Part shown: positions 46,586 through 55,011 of the stretch, piece by piece
How the letters are laid out: every line of letters begins with the position of its first letter
How positions within the stretch are numbered: the stretch's first letter is position 1
Source of the DNA: Lysinibacillus sp. SGAir0095
GTDB taxonomy: Bacteria; Bacillota; Bacilli; Bacillales_A; Planococcaceae
Reading direction: 5' to 3'
DNA length: 64,000 nucleotides
NCBI RefSeq assembly: GCF_005491425.1
Contig: NZ_CP028083.1
Location: forward strand, 3,656,001-3,720,000
Translations under genes and position numbers: made by a program
Notes under the pieces: model-generated
The model's database searches: none
Told to the model about the DNA's origin: nothing
Seen by the model: only the letters and a program-made list of their open reading frames with translations

Positions 46586-48154
46586 TTATTTATTTAATGT
46601 TGCAGTTGCCGGCTTTTCTGAAACACTTTTTTCTGAAACGCTAGGTGCAACTTTATTATCTGGACTTGTTGCACGTTTTAAGAATAATGAAAGAACTAAT
46701 GCAACGACTGTAATGCCTGTTGCGATTAAGAACGAATACTGGATACCATCAAGTAATGCTTGTTGAGTAATTTGTGCTTTCATAGTTGCAATTTGCTCTT
46801 CCGTCATTGGACCAGTTGCATTCGCTTGTGCTTGCGCAGCTAAATCTTCACCAGTTGCTGTTGTTCTCTTATTCATAATCGCAATCAACAAAGCAGTACC
46901 AATTGATCCGGCAACTTGTTGAATTGTGTTATTAGAAGCTGTACCATGCGGGTTTAAACGTGCTGGTAAAGAGTTTAAACCATTTGTCATAATTGGCATC
47001 ATAACCATAGAGATACCAACCATACGAAGTGTATAAATCATAATAATGTATAGATATGTTGAATCTAAATCCAGTTCATGTAAGTAATATGTTGAAATTG
47101 CCGTAATCGTTAAACCAGTGATTGCTAAAATTTTCGGTCCAACTTTATCAAATAAACGACCTGTAATTGGTGACATAATTGCCATTACAATGGCACCTGG
47201 CAACATCATTAACCCTGATTCGAATGGTTCAATTCCACGTACATTTTGAACATAAGCAGGTGTTAAGATCATTCCGCCCATCATTGCCATCGAAAGAACT
47301 GCACTTATGATAGCTGATAGTGCATATAATGGTGATTTAAAAATCTCCATGCTTAAAACTGGCGTTTCTAATTTAAGTTGACGCAGAACGAATAGTGTAA
47401 CACCAATAACCCCGACGATAATTGTTGTTAATACGATTGGATCGGTCCAACCATCGTTTCCGGCATTACTAAATCCATAGAGTATTCCACCAAAACCAAT
47501 AGTTGAAAGAACTAGTGAGAAGTAATCCAATGTAACTTTTCTATTTGGAAGTACATTTTCTAACTTCCAGATACTAAATAATAAGCTTAATACAGCAATT
47601 GGTAGAATCATTTCAAAAAGAACTCGCCAATCGTAATGTTCAACGATCCAACCAGATAATGTTGGACCAATTGCTGGCGCTGCAATCATTACTAATCCGA
47701 ACATCCCCATTGCTGCTCCACGCTTTTCAACAGGGAAACTAATTAACATCACGTTCATTAAAATTGGGGCCATCACAGATGAACCTACTGCCTGAATCAT
47801 ACGACCAGCTAATAATACGCCAAAACTTGGGGCAATGGCTGCAACTAAAGTACCCACAACAAAAATGGACATTGCAAAAATAAATAATGGTCTCGTTTTA
47901 AAACGAGTAATTAAAAATGCTGAAGCAGGTATTAGAACCCCACTAACTAGCATATAACCTGTCGCCAACCACTGTACAGTTGAATAAGTAACACCTAAAT
48001 CCACCATGATGGTTGGAAGTGCAACATTTAATAAGGTATTATTCAAAAACGCAACAAAAGCTCCCACAAAAAGGACTGCGATCATTAAATATGGAGGCTT
48101 TTCCAGAGTTTGATAATTGTTCATATTTATATTTTCACTCTCTCTCTTTATCAT
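46586..48154 (-). CDS. DHA2-family multidrug efflux transporter (EmrB/QacA type)
   Basis: 522 residues with 14 predicted membrane helices. Motif A-like and motif C-like segments are visible (LAGRMIQAVGSSVMAPILMN; AAPAIGPTLSGWIVEHYDWRVLFE). It is a proton-driven exporter of amphiphilic drugs, and close to the LmrB/MdrP group of Bacillus. The Ser/Val/Lys-rich tail (PSVSEKSVSEKPATATLNK) is cytoplasmic. GAGGG lies 5 bases before ATG 48154. It is divergent from a TetR gene at 48299, with two similar operator-like sequences between them. Confidence 0.93.
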   Translation of the reverse strand: MIKRESENINMNNYQTLEKPPYLMIAVLFVGAFVAFLNNTLLNVALPTIMVDLGVTYSTVQWLATGYMLVSGVLIPASAFLITRFKTRPLFIFAMSIFVVGTLVAAIAPSFGVLLAGRMIQAVGSSVMAPILMNVMLISFPVEKRGAAMGMFGLVMIAAPAIGPTLSGWIVEHYDWRVLFEMILPIAVLSLLFSIWKLENVLPNRKVTLDYFSLVLSTIGFGGILYGFSNAGNDGWTDPIVLTTIIVGVIGVTLFVLRQLKLETPVLSMEIFKSPLYALSAIISAVLSMAMMGGMILTPAYVQNVRGIEPFESGLMMLPGAIVMAIMSPITGRLFDKVGPKILAITGLTITAISTYYLHELDLDSTYLYIIMIYTLRMVGISMVMMPIMTNGLNSLPARLNPHGTASNNTIQQVAGSIGTALLIAIMNKRTTATGEDLAAQAQANATGPMTEEQIATMKAQITQQALLDGIQYSFLIATGITVVALVLSLFLKRATSPDNKVAPSVSEKSVSEKPATATLNK

Positions 48155-48175
48155 TTCATCCCTCGAAATACATTC

Positions 48176-48264
48176 TATACCGGGAGTCTATTTTTTTCAA
48201 CAAAAAAATAATTATTGTTCAAAACATTGAAATGAAAGTGTTTTCAAATTATACTAACGGTATA
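48176..48264. promoter_or_regulatory. Paired candidate TetR operators
   Basis: TATACCGGGAGTCTA (48176-48190) and TATACTAACGGTATA (48250-48264) share the pattern TATAC-N5-GTmTA. The second has perfect 5-base inverted arms. They lie in the divergent region between the efflux gene and its likely TetR regulator. Confidence 0.45.
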
Positions 48265-48298
48265 AAATAAGTAAAACAACGAATGATTAGGTGAGGAT

Positions 48299-49204
48299 AT
48301 GAACAAAAGAAAACGACAAATCATACACGCGGCACGACAACTTTTTTTAGAAAAAGGTTTTAATGATACCTCTATTATTGACATTATCTCTTCTGCCAAT
48401 GTATCTAAAGGAACTTTTTATAACCATTTCACTTCTAAAGTTCAATGTTTAATAGCAATTTTAGAGGAAGCTAGAGAAGAGATAATAACTGCAAGAATTG
48501 AGGTTGCTTTAAATACGAAGCCGGACGACAAAAATGTGTTGCTTAAGCAAATTGCTTTAGTAGCATATGTACATAGACGGCAAAACTTAATTCAAATTTT
48601 TGAAGCTATATTTAAAAATAATGAGCCTGAATTAAAGCAAGTAATTGAAACACAATTGATTCGTGAAATCGAATGGCTTGCTTCTCGATTTGTTGACGTA
48701 TATGGGGAACAAATCCGTGTATATTCATATGAATGCGCTGCACAGGCATTGGCTATGATTCAACACTCTTTCCGTATTATTGCAATGGTCACAAAACAAT
48801 TAGCAACCCCTGAAGATGTAGTGAACAATGTACTAAACCATATCGAAGGAATGCTCGCTCATTTACAGAAAACAAAGAGTGTATTAATCACATCCGATAT
48901 ATTCCATGCACTTCATGAAAAAGCGGAAGAAACCAGAGTAACAAGCAATATGCTGGTACAACAATTAGAAGGCTTTACAGAAAAGTTAACCTCTGACGAC
49001 TCAGAGAACGGTGTAGAATATGCAAACTATCTCCTTAACGAGATGCGAGCACACTCTATGAATTTTTATGTAATGGAAGCCATTTTGCCAGTTTTCAACA
49101 ATACATTTAAGGATACTCCGCATGAAGCAGAGGCAAACGAAATATCCGTATCTCTATGGCGCTATCTTCAAATAAAAAAACAAGAAAAAAAATCTACTAT
49201 GTAA
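48299..49204 (+). CDS. TetR-family regulator (probably of the adjacent efflux pump)
   Basis: 301 residues. The N-terminal DNA-binding domain has IIHAARQLFLEKGFNDTSIIDI and the recognition helix ISSANVSKGTFYNHF. The ligand domain is longer than usual for TetR (most are about 200). It is divergent from the DHA2 gene, so it is probably that gene's repressor, released by a drug. GAGGAT lies 3-8 bases before the ATG. A perfect 14-base inverted repeat at 49304-49332 lies downstream. Confidence 0.88.
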   Translation: MNKRKRQIIHAARQLFLEKGFNDTSIIDIISSANVSKGTFYNHFTSKVQCLIAILEEAREEIITARIEVALNTKPDDKNVLLKQIALVAYVHRRQNLIQIFEAIFKNNEPELKQVIETQLIREIEWLASRFVDVYGEQIRVYSYECAAQALAMIQHSFRIIAMVTKQLATPEDVVNNVLNHIEGMLAHLQKTKSVLITSDIFHALHEKAEETRVTSNMLVQQLEGFTEKLTSDDSENGVEYANYLLNEMRAHSMNFYVMEAILPVFNNTFKDTPHEAEANEISVSLWRYLQIKKQEKKSTM

Positions 49205-49545
49205 AATTATTCGAGTAACTGGGCTCCTTTGTTATCCTCGCTTAACCGTGAGCATATTGATAACTTCTACAATAGGGCAATATATGTATTAAAATAAATC
49301 ATTAGAAAGCAAAATGAATCATTTTGCTTTCTAGATTTATTATTATTCATTTATTCTTCTACGATCTTCAAACAGTCGTCATTATCCTCCAATTAATAAT
49401 TTAGAAAAAATACCAGCAAATTTTCCTAAATTATTTTAACTTCATTTCTTATAAACCACTATAAGCAGTATTTTAAGGAATAAAAATTTCTCTATTTCAA
49501 ATAATAAAAAGCGTATTTTTTTTTAACTTTGAAAGGAGAAAGTTT
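49205..49545 (+). other. Intergenic region with one palindrome
   Basis: 341 AT-rich bases without a convincing gene. The arms AGAAAGCAAAATGA (49304-49317) and TCATTTTGCTTTCT (49319-49332) form a 14-pair hairpin, the probable terminator of the TetR gene. The last 100 bases should hold the promoter of the secreted protein gene; I could not pick a clear -35/-10 pair. Confidence 0.5.
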
Positions 49546-50184
49546 ATGAAAAAGTTAATGTTGTTGGGGTTTATTTTTTTATTTGCTCTAAACATGGTTG
49601 CTGGAACAAGCAGTGCCTATGCTAAACCGCAAGAGCAATTCATTAGCCAATCTGAAGTAAAGTTTAAGAATGAATTCAGGAAGCTTTGGATGGATCATGT
49701 AATGTGGACAAGTAATTATATTACGAGTGCAACAACAGCGGGAGCGGAGGATCAAAAACAAGTTTTGACTAGGCTTCTTAAAAATCAGGAAGACATTGGT
49801 GATGCTATTAAGCCCCTTTACGGAGAGAAAGCTGGAAACGAATTAACGAATTTGCTTAAGGAGCATATTGTTATTGCTGGAAAGATTGTAGATGAGGCTA
49901 AAAGCGAAAATGAAGACTCTGTCAATGAGCTAAATAAGGAGTGGGATAGAAATGCTGATGAAATAGCAGTTTTTCTGAGCGAAGCCAACCCTAATTTGAA
50001 GAAAGAGGATTTAAAAAGTATGCTGGATATGCATCTAAAATTAGTGACAAATGATTTAACTGCAAGTTTAGCAAAAGATTGGGCTGCAAGGATTGACTCA
50101 ATAGATGAAGGAATCACGCATATTATCCTAATGGCAGATACAATCTCTTCCGGAGTTGTAAAACAGTTCCCAGATAAGTTTTAA
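49546..50184 (+). CDS. Secreted helical protein of unknown function
   Basis: 212 residues with a clear signal peptide (MKKLMLLGFIFLFALNMVAGTSSAYA, cleaved near 26). The mature part is predicted all-helical, with the pattern LWMDHVMWTSNYITSA near its start and LLKNQEDIGDAIKPLYG and LLKEHIVIAGKIVDEAK later. The second half repeats a similar layout (WDRNADEIAVFLSEANP, MLDMHLKLVTNDLTA), so it may be an internal duplication. I have seen similar small Bacillus proteins with HVxWT and LLKEHI motifs, without a known function. AAGGAG lies 8 bases before the ATG. Confidence 0.7.
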   Translation: MKKLMLLGFIFLFALNMVAGTSSAYAKPQEQFISQSEVKFKNEFRKLWMDHVMWTSNYITSATTAGAEDQKQVLTRLLKNQEDIGDAIKPLYGEKAGNELTNLLKEHIVIAGKIVDEAKSENEDSVNELNKEWDRNADEIAVFLSEANPNLKKEDLKSMLDMHLKLVTNDLTASLAKDWAARIDSIDEGITHIILMADTISSGVVKQFPDKF

Positions 50185-50212
50185 AATCGTTGCAAATATT
50201 TTCATTCAAAAG

Positions 50213-50253
50213 AGAAGCTTCTCAAAAGTTCGCAAAACCAATGAGAAGCTTCT
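50213..50253. repeat. Conserved GAAGCTTC terminator hairpin, copy A
   Basis: AGAAGCTTCTCA (50213-50224) and TGAGAAGCTTCT (50242-50253). It lies between the convergent 49546 and 50276 genes, so it can end both. It shares arm and loop sequence with the copies at 52067, 58710, 59716 and 63478. Confidence 0.75.
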
Positions 50254-50275
50254 AAATTATCATCCATTAACCTCT

Positions 50276-51925
50276 TTAGTTTCTTATTAAAATTTGATGA
50301 TTACTTCTTGTTTTCAGAAAGAAATCTAGGTGTCCTTTTAGAAATCCAACATACCGTTCGACCTCTTCCACTATCGAGTACGGAGAGATTGCAAAAAATT
50401 TATGCGCATATACGGAGATTCGCTTGTTTGAGTTTGCGACATCCACGAGACGTTGCTTTGTTGTATTTCCAAAGAAGACGGTATCTCGTTCTGCACCAAT
50501 TATCTCTGCAAACTCGTCATTAAATTGATTAATTTCCGTCAATTCTTCTAAAGATAAATGTCCGTTCAGTTCCTCCTTCCATTTTTTCGTTTCAGGATAA
50601 AAACGGAATGTTGTAATCGGAGAAACCTCATTCGTGACCGCCACATTCGGTATTTCTTTTGTTAACGTCTCTCTAAATGCAATATTGACACGAATATAGT
50701 TGGCTAAAAGCTCCTGATAACCTTCGATTCCAAATGCTAATAAAGACGCATAAATTGTTAAAGCACTTCCCATTCGTGAACATTCAAGTGTATAGCCTGT
50801 ATGATAACTACCATAACCTCGATTCCCAACATACGGCGTTTCTGATGCATCTAAGTCAACATATTTAAGATTTTCCCTATTTTTAATTAAAAATAAGCTC
50901 GTTATATATGGCGTTTGTCCCAGCTTATGGAAATCAAAGACCATACTATCTGCAAGCTTGATTTGTTGAAACTTCTGTTGATAGGATTTCAATACCCCAT
51001 GAACATTGTCTTCAAATTGCAGAGGATTTCTTTCAAAATCGTAATTATTAAAGAAAGTATACATCCCCCCCATTGCAGAGTCTGCATGGATATAGATTGG
51101 ATATATGCCATATGCACGTTCCAAATCTTCTGCTATGCACTTAATGCCCTCAATGTCATCAATCCCAAATGTATCAGTCGTTCCCATGGTTGCAAGGACA
51201 TAAAGTGGAACACCACCTTTTGCAATAACAACCTCCATTTTTTCTTTTAAGTCTTTTAGATTCATAGAATGATCAGCATTAACTTTCACACGAATCATGT
51301 TTTCTACGCCAATCCCCGTTGCCTCTACAGACTTATATAGACTATAGTGTGATAGCTCCGAACAGAAGCAATAGAGATTTTGCGGTATACCTTTTTGGTT
51401 AGAGTATGGCGCGAATCGGGCAATGGCCAACCGTAAAGAGTTAAAGACAGCCCCTTGTCCTCCCCAGGTTGTATATCCTGCACTGATGCTTTCATCATAT
51501 CCGATAAGTTTGGATAGCATAGCAGTTACCTCAACTTCTGCCGTAGCTGCTGCTGGTCCTTCCACATCCCAAAGATTATTCCCATTAACTAGTACCATCA
51601 CTAAATTCCCAATGATACTAGCGATATTCGGAAGTGGCGCTGCATTAGCTACATAATTCCGATTGACGAACCGATGTCCTTCTATCAATTTTAGAAGCTC
51701 TTGTACCACTTCATCCATAGACACCCCCGCATTAGGGATAGAAGCCTTTTGAATGACACGATTATAATAATCCTCTGTGTACTGGGGCATTTCCCCTAGC
51801 GTTAGTTTGTCAGGGTCCTTTAATCCATCAATTTTCGTTAGAATTTTCTTAAAGTAGGATAGTAATTCCTCTCTTTGAAAGTCATTCCCATCCATACTAG
51901 GAAACAATTTTTGTATTTCCTTCAT
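50276..51925 (-). CDS. PLP-dependent amino-acid decarboxylase (group II), substrate unknown
   Basis: 549 residues with the fold-type I decarboxylase signature: HADSAMGGMYTF (PLP-pyridine Asp) and DFHKLGQTPY (PLP Lys, near residue 335). It belongs to the glutamate/aromatic/diaminobutyrate decarboxylase group, but is longer at the N-terminus and has the unusual RFVNRNYVANAAPLPNIASIIG substrate segment, seen here as FVNRNYVANAAPLPNIA. The amino acid it uses cannot be told by eye. AAGGAGG lies 6 bases before the ATG. It follows the chemoreceptor gene by 245 bases including hairpin copy B, so it is probably a separate unit. Confidence 0.83.
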   Translation of the reverse strand: MKEIQKLFPSMDGNDFQREELLSYFKKILTKIDGLKDPDKLTLGEMPQYTEDYYNRVIQKASIPNAGVSMDEVVQELLKLIEGHRFVNRNYVANAAPLPNIASIIGNLVMVLVNGNNLWDVEGPAAATAEVEVTAMLSKLIGYDESISAGYTTWGGQGAVFNSLRLAIARFAPYSNQKGIPQNLYCFCSELSHYSLYKSVEATGIGVENMIRVKVNADHSMNLKDLKEKMEVVIAKGGVPLYVLATMGTTDTFGIDDIEGIKCIAEDLERAYGIYPIYIHADSAMGGMYTFFNNYDFERNPLQFEDNVHGVLKSYQQKFQQIKLADSMVFDFHKLGQTPYITSLFLIKNRENLKYVDLDASETPYVGNRGYGSYHTGYTLECSRMGSALTIYASLLAFGIEGYQELLANYIRVNIAFRETLTKEIPNVAVTNEVSPITTFRFYPETKKWKEELNGHLSLEELTEINQFNDEFAEIIGAERDTVFFGNTTKQRLVDVANSNKRISVYAHKFFAISPYSIVEEVERYVGFLKGHLDFFLKTRSNHQILIRN

Positions 51926-52066
51926 GTTGCAGCCTCCTTGATGTTTTTACTAGAAGTTGTTTTTTTTATTAAAATCCAATTGGTTAGTCCCTAGCTTCTT
52001 AGGGCATCTCTCTTAGTCTTGTTTCAAAAATAAGAAGTCTTCCTCTTTGAATACCCGTATAAAATT

Positions 52067-52107
52067 AAAGCTTCCCACAAGTTGTATTAACCTATGAGAA
52101 GCACTTT
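52067..52107 (-). repeat. Conserved GAAGCTTC terminator hairpin, copy B
   Basis: AAAGCTTCCCACAAGTT...CCTATGAGAAGCACTTT on the plus strand. It lies 64 bases past the chemoreceptor stop (52171); on the minus strand TTTAATTTTAT follows. It is the most diverged copy. Confidence 0.65.
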
Positions 52108-52170
52108 TATTTATATCAGCTAGCAAGGTGAATTTCCTTTTACTGCTTCATCAATCTTATTCTTCAGCAT

Positions 52171-53340
52171 TTAGCTCACTTTATTTTCCACAGTTTCATC
52201 AACATAATTCCAAGTAAATAGTAATTCGTTTACATCATTTTTTAGATCTACTAGGCTCTTTGCTTCCTGAACAAGTTTTTGCATCGTGTGCAACTCATCA
52301 TCACTAATTCCTATTAATTCCTCGAACATTTCAACAGATTCTCGTGAAATAGACGCTATCTCAACAATTGTTGCCATTATCTGCTGAGTAGCAGAAGATA
52401 ATTCTTCCGTACTTGCAGAAGAATTTTCGTTATTTTCAGCAATGATTTTTGTAGTAGATAGAATCTTTTCGAACATGCTTCCAACTTCTACAATAGTGGT
52501 ATTTGTATCACTAAATTCTTCAGTTCCCTGTTGCATTGACTTAACAACTATTTCAGTTTCTTCTTGTATATTCTTCACAATATTTGATACTTCAGAAGAG
52601 GATTGGCGTGTTTGTTCTGCCAATTTTCGAACCTCATCCGCAACAACCGCAAATCCTTTACCATGTTCACCCGCACGTGCTGCTTCTATTGCCGCATTCA
52701 ATGCCAATAAATTAATCTGTTCTGAAATCTCTGTAATCACTTTTACTATAAGGCCGATTTCATGAGATTTTTCCCCAAGTTTATTTATTGCATCAAATGT
52801 TGTATTGATTGTTTGATTAAACTGCTCCATTTTTTCTAAGGAATCCTTTAGCTTCACGTTTCCTTCCTGAGTCAATTCTAATGTAGCGTTTGATTGTTCT
52901 GATATTTGATTTGATCTGATTGATAAATCCTCAATAGCGTGTGACATTTCTTCCATAGATGCAGCACTTTCTTCTGTTGCTACTAATTGCTTTTGTAAAC
53001 CTCTTCCTACCTCATCAATTGCTGCTCTAACAATATCCGCCTTCTCAGAAGCATATTCCCCAATTTCCGCGAGAGTTTCACCTTTTTCATGTACATCTTT
53101 TGAAAATGAAAAGAACTTTTCTCTCACATTGCCGAAAAACTCAATTAGTTGATTAAAAACTTTATAACCAGAGCTACTTTCATCCACTTTGTCTGTGATA
53201 TTACCTGCTGACATCTCTTTCATTGCATTAATAATTTCTTTATTAAATTGTGGGTGACGTTTTAGCGAAAAATATCTGTAAGCAAAAAACACCGAGATTC
53301 CCAATAAGATAACAATTATACCTAGCAAAATAACTTCCAT
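52171..53340 (-). CDS. Chemoreceptor with one membrane anchor and no extracellular sensor
   Basis: 389 residues. A single N-terminal membrane helix (about 3-22) is followed by a short HAMP-like or linker segment and the MCP signalling domain, with its tip [21 protein letters not shown] and flanking coiled coils. No periplasmic or PAS domain is visible, so it must sense from the cytosol or through a partner. It is the third gene of the operon 54530-52171 behind the c-di-GMP riboswitch, 54 bases after the GNAT-like gene. A C-terminal region rich in charged helices ends [12 protein letters not shown]. The input is unknown. Confidence 0.88.
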   Translation of the reverse strand: MEVILLGIIVILLGISVFFAYRYFSLKRHPQFNKEIINAMKEMSAGNITDKVDESSSGYKVFNQLIEFFGNVREKFFSFSKDVHEKGETLAEIGEYASEKADIVRAAIDEVGRGLQKQLVATEESAASMEEMSHAIEDLSIRSNQISEQSNATLELTQEGNVKLKDSLEKMEQFNQTINTTFDAINKLGEKSHEIGLIVKVITEISEQINLLALNAAIEAARAGEHGKGFAVVADEVRKLAEQTRQSSSEVSNIVKNIQEETEIVVKSMQQGTEEFSDTNTTIVEVGSMFEKILSTTKIIAENNENSSASTEELSSATQQIMATIVEIASISRESVEMFEELIGISDDELHTMQKLVQEAKSLVDLKNDVNELLFTWNYVDETVENKVS

Positions 53341-53394
53341 GATAAATAAATCTCCTAACTCCTATTAATTGTTGAATTAGCAATAATGAATATT

Positions 53395-54105
53395 TTATAG
53401 TTCTCTTATAATGATATATGTACCATCTGCTACATTAGCAGGAATACTATTCAACTTACTATTGTTCTGGTACTTATGAACAATATAGTTGCCTTCTATA
53501 TCTATATATTTTTTCATATTATGATATTTTTCCATTACTCGTAATGACTTCGCATTTGTTGCTTCACCTAATACCGCCTTCACCCCTTGTAATGATGCTT
53601 TTGCTATCAATTTACTTCCTAATTGCTGAATAATTTCATGACGGTCATGTTCAGCTATCACGCCTAACATGAATAGGTGTAATAACTCTCCATCTTCAAT
53701 GTCTTTTCCGTTACGTCTTTTATAATCTTCCATAAAACGTTTATCCACATCCTCGAGAACATGCAGGATTACATTCATATCATAAAAAGAACCTTCAAAT
53801 ACATCTTCTCCGATAATCTCTGGTGCATTGGTATCTCCAGCAAGAACACCAACAACATTATTATCAATATCCTTAGCCACTGCACAATATCCCTGCTCCA
53901 CTGTAGCCTCTAAATAATCCTTTGTGAAATCATAGAAGTCTTCATAACCTATATCTAATTGACCTACCATCGGTTCTTGAACCCATTTTCCAGAAACATC
54001 CACTCCAATAAATGTACGAGCTAGACACTCAGCAGCTTTCTGAAGTAAATCTGTTTGTTCCTTCGTAATAATTTCATATGTATACAATTCTTGTATGGTT
54101 TGCAT
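53395..54105 (-). CDS. GNAT-fold acyltransferase-like protein, function unknown
   Basis: 236 residues. The central strand CAVAKDIDNNVVGVLAGDTN and the later segment QLGSKLIAKASLQGVKAVLGEATNAKSLRVMEKYHN follow the GNAT pattern: the beta-4 core, then an acyl-CoA loop-like region and the A-N-x-x-S-x-R-V-M-E helix near the C-terminus. The usual Q/R-x-x-G-x-G/A pyrophosphate loop is poorly conserved. The acceptor is unknown. It lies between the STAS-like gene (56 bases upstream) and the chemoreceptor gene (54 bases downstream). AAGGAAG lies 8 bases before the ATG. Predicted to be cytosolic. Confidence 0.6.
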   Translation of the reverse strand: MQTIQELYTYEIITKEQTDLLQKAAECLARTFIGVDVSGKWVQEPMVGQLDIGYEDFYDFTKDYLEATVEQGYCAVAKDIDNNVVGVLAGDTNAPEIIGEDVFEGSFYDMNVILHVLEDVDKRFMEDYKRRNGKDIEDGELLHLFMLGVIAEHDRHEIIQQLGSKLIAKASLQGVKAVLGEATNAKSLRVMEKYHNMKKYIDIEGNYIVHKYQNNSKLNSIPANVADGTYIIIREL

Positions 54106-54161
54106 ATATTGATCTTCCTTTCAATTTATTAAATAATATTTCCCTTTGGATTGAACAAGCA

Positions 54162-54530
54162 CTAGATGGAATTATGGGATTTATCTATAAATGTACCTGT
54201 GAAATCAATTCTTTCAAGCGCATTCCTAATTTGCACTTGAGCAATTTTAGATGAAGGTTTAATTACTAGGACATCCTTAAAACCTAAACTAGAATAAAAT
54301 TGCATCGTTTGCTCCAGCTGTGGTACAACCTTTGAAGGTACAGGTGTTTGGTGAGTCCCATCGACGACAAACGTATACTCATGTCTCGATACTTTAGTAA
54401 TAGTATCCTGCAAATCTACCATATAGCCTTCTGCGTCTTCCTCTCTCATTAATCCTCTTACCTGTACATGCACTTCCTTCGCAACTTCATTGATTGCCAT
54501 TTTATATTTCTTTTTATCTACGACTATCAT
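54162..54530 (-). CDS. STAS-like protein (SpoIIAA-type fold), first gene of the c-di-GMP-controlled operon
   Basis: 122 residues with alternating strands and helices: VHVQVRGLMREEDAEGYMVDL, YTFVVDGTHQTPVPSKVVP, FKDVLVIKPSSKIAQVQIRN (short excerpts). This looks like a STAS/SpoIIAA-like domain, although the usual phosphorylated Ser of anti-anti-sigma factors (DLS) reads DGT. There is no membrane segment. AGGAG lies 8 bases before ATG 54530. It is the first gene behind the riboswitch at 54605-54742. The assignment rests on fold pattern only, so an unrelated small alpha/beta protein remains possible. Confidence 0.55.
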   Translation of the reverse strand: MIVVDKKKYKMAINEVAKEVHVQVRGLMREEDAEGYMVDLQDTITKVSRHEYTFVVDGTHQTPVPSKVVPQLEQTMQFYSSLGFKDVLVIKPSSKIAQVQIRNALERIDFTGTFIDKSHNSI

Positions 54531-54604
54531 CTTATAAACTCCTTTTTTCTTATAATTTGCTTTACTTCATTGTCAACATTTGCACATCTCTTTTCGTAGA
54601 AGTG

Positions 54605-54642
54605 TAATAAAAAAGCTATCCCAGTTATAGATAGGGATAGCC
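54605..54642 (-). terminator. Terminator of the c-di-GMP riboswitch
   Basis: GCTATCCC (54615-54622) and GGGATAGC (54634-54641) with an inner TATA/TATA core. On the minus strand T residues follow (A-rich 54607-54614 on the plus strand). It ends 76 bases before the first gene. Confidence 0.85.
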
Positions 54643-54666
54643 AAATAATCATTTATTATTACTTTT

Positions 54667-54742
54667 GGCAACCCGACTATCATTATCCAATAGGATTTTA
54701 GACTCGTAGTTTTGCGTCCTTACCTTTCGATAAGTTTGCCTT
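54667..54742 (-). promoter_or_regulatory. c-di-GMP-I riboswitch (GEMM) aptamer
   Basis: On the minus strand the RNA reads AGGCAAAC, a stem CTTATC-GAAA-GGTAAG with a GNRA loop, then GGACGCAAAACTA, then GTCTAAA, a second stem-loop ATCC...GGAT, and TAGTCGGGTTGCC. These are the signature segments of GEMM-I in order. The G of GGCAAA expected to contact one guanine is present. The 3' strand CGGGTTGCC can pair with GGCTATCCC of the terminator, so ligand binding should release the terminator: an off-switch. Confidence 0.93.
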
Positions 54743-55011
54743 TTTCAGTTTTATTAAATAGTACTAATCTCACGCTAATATATTACTAATTCATTATAAA
54801 TTACTTGTAATTTTTTGTCGAACTAAGATTTTTTCCATCTTTTTCATGATGCCCAAAAGGGCGAATAGTCTTAATGGATTGACCTATTATACGATTATTA
54901 ATTGGATTTTGGGGTAGATAGTTAGAGAGTAAACAAATTCCTTTGTATCGGGATATTATTCCTAATTGAATGCCAATATTTATAAGCAATCATAAGGAGG
55001 ACAAACAAATA
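54743..55011 (+). other. Divergent intergenic region
   Basis: 269 AT-rich bases between the 5' end of the c-di-GMP leader and the beta-helix gene. It should hold both promoters. TATAAT-like hexamers occur near 54795 and 54787, but no -35 pairs convincingly. No gene is seen. Confidence 0.4.

Noticed and set aside
54801-54989. 62-codon minus-strand frame between the riboswitch and the beta-helix gene
   Set aside because: No ribosome site, and its end falls in the promoter zone of the riboswitch leader; basic low-complexity product.
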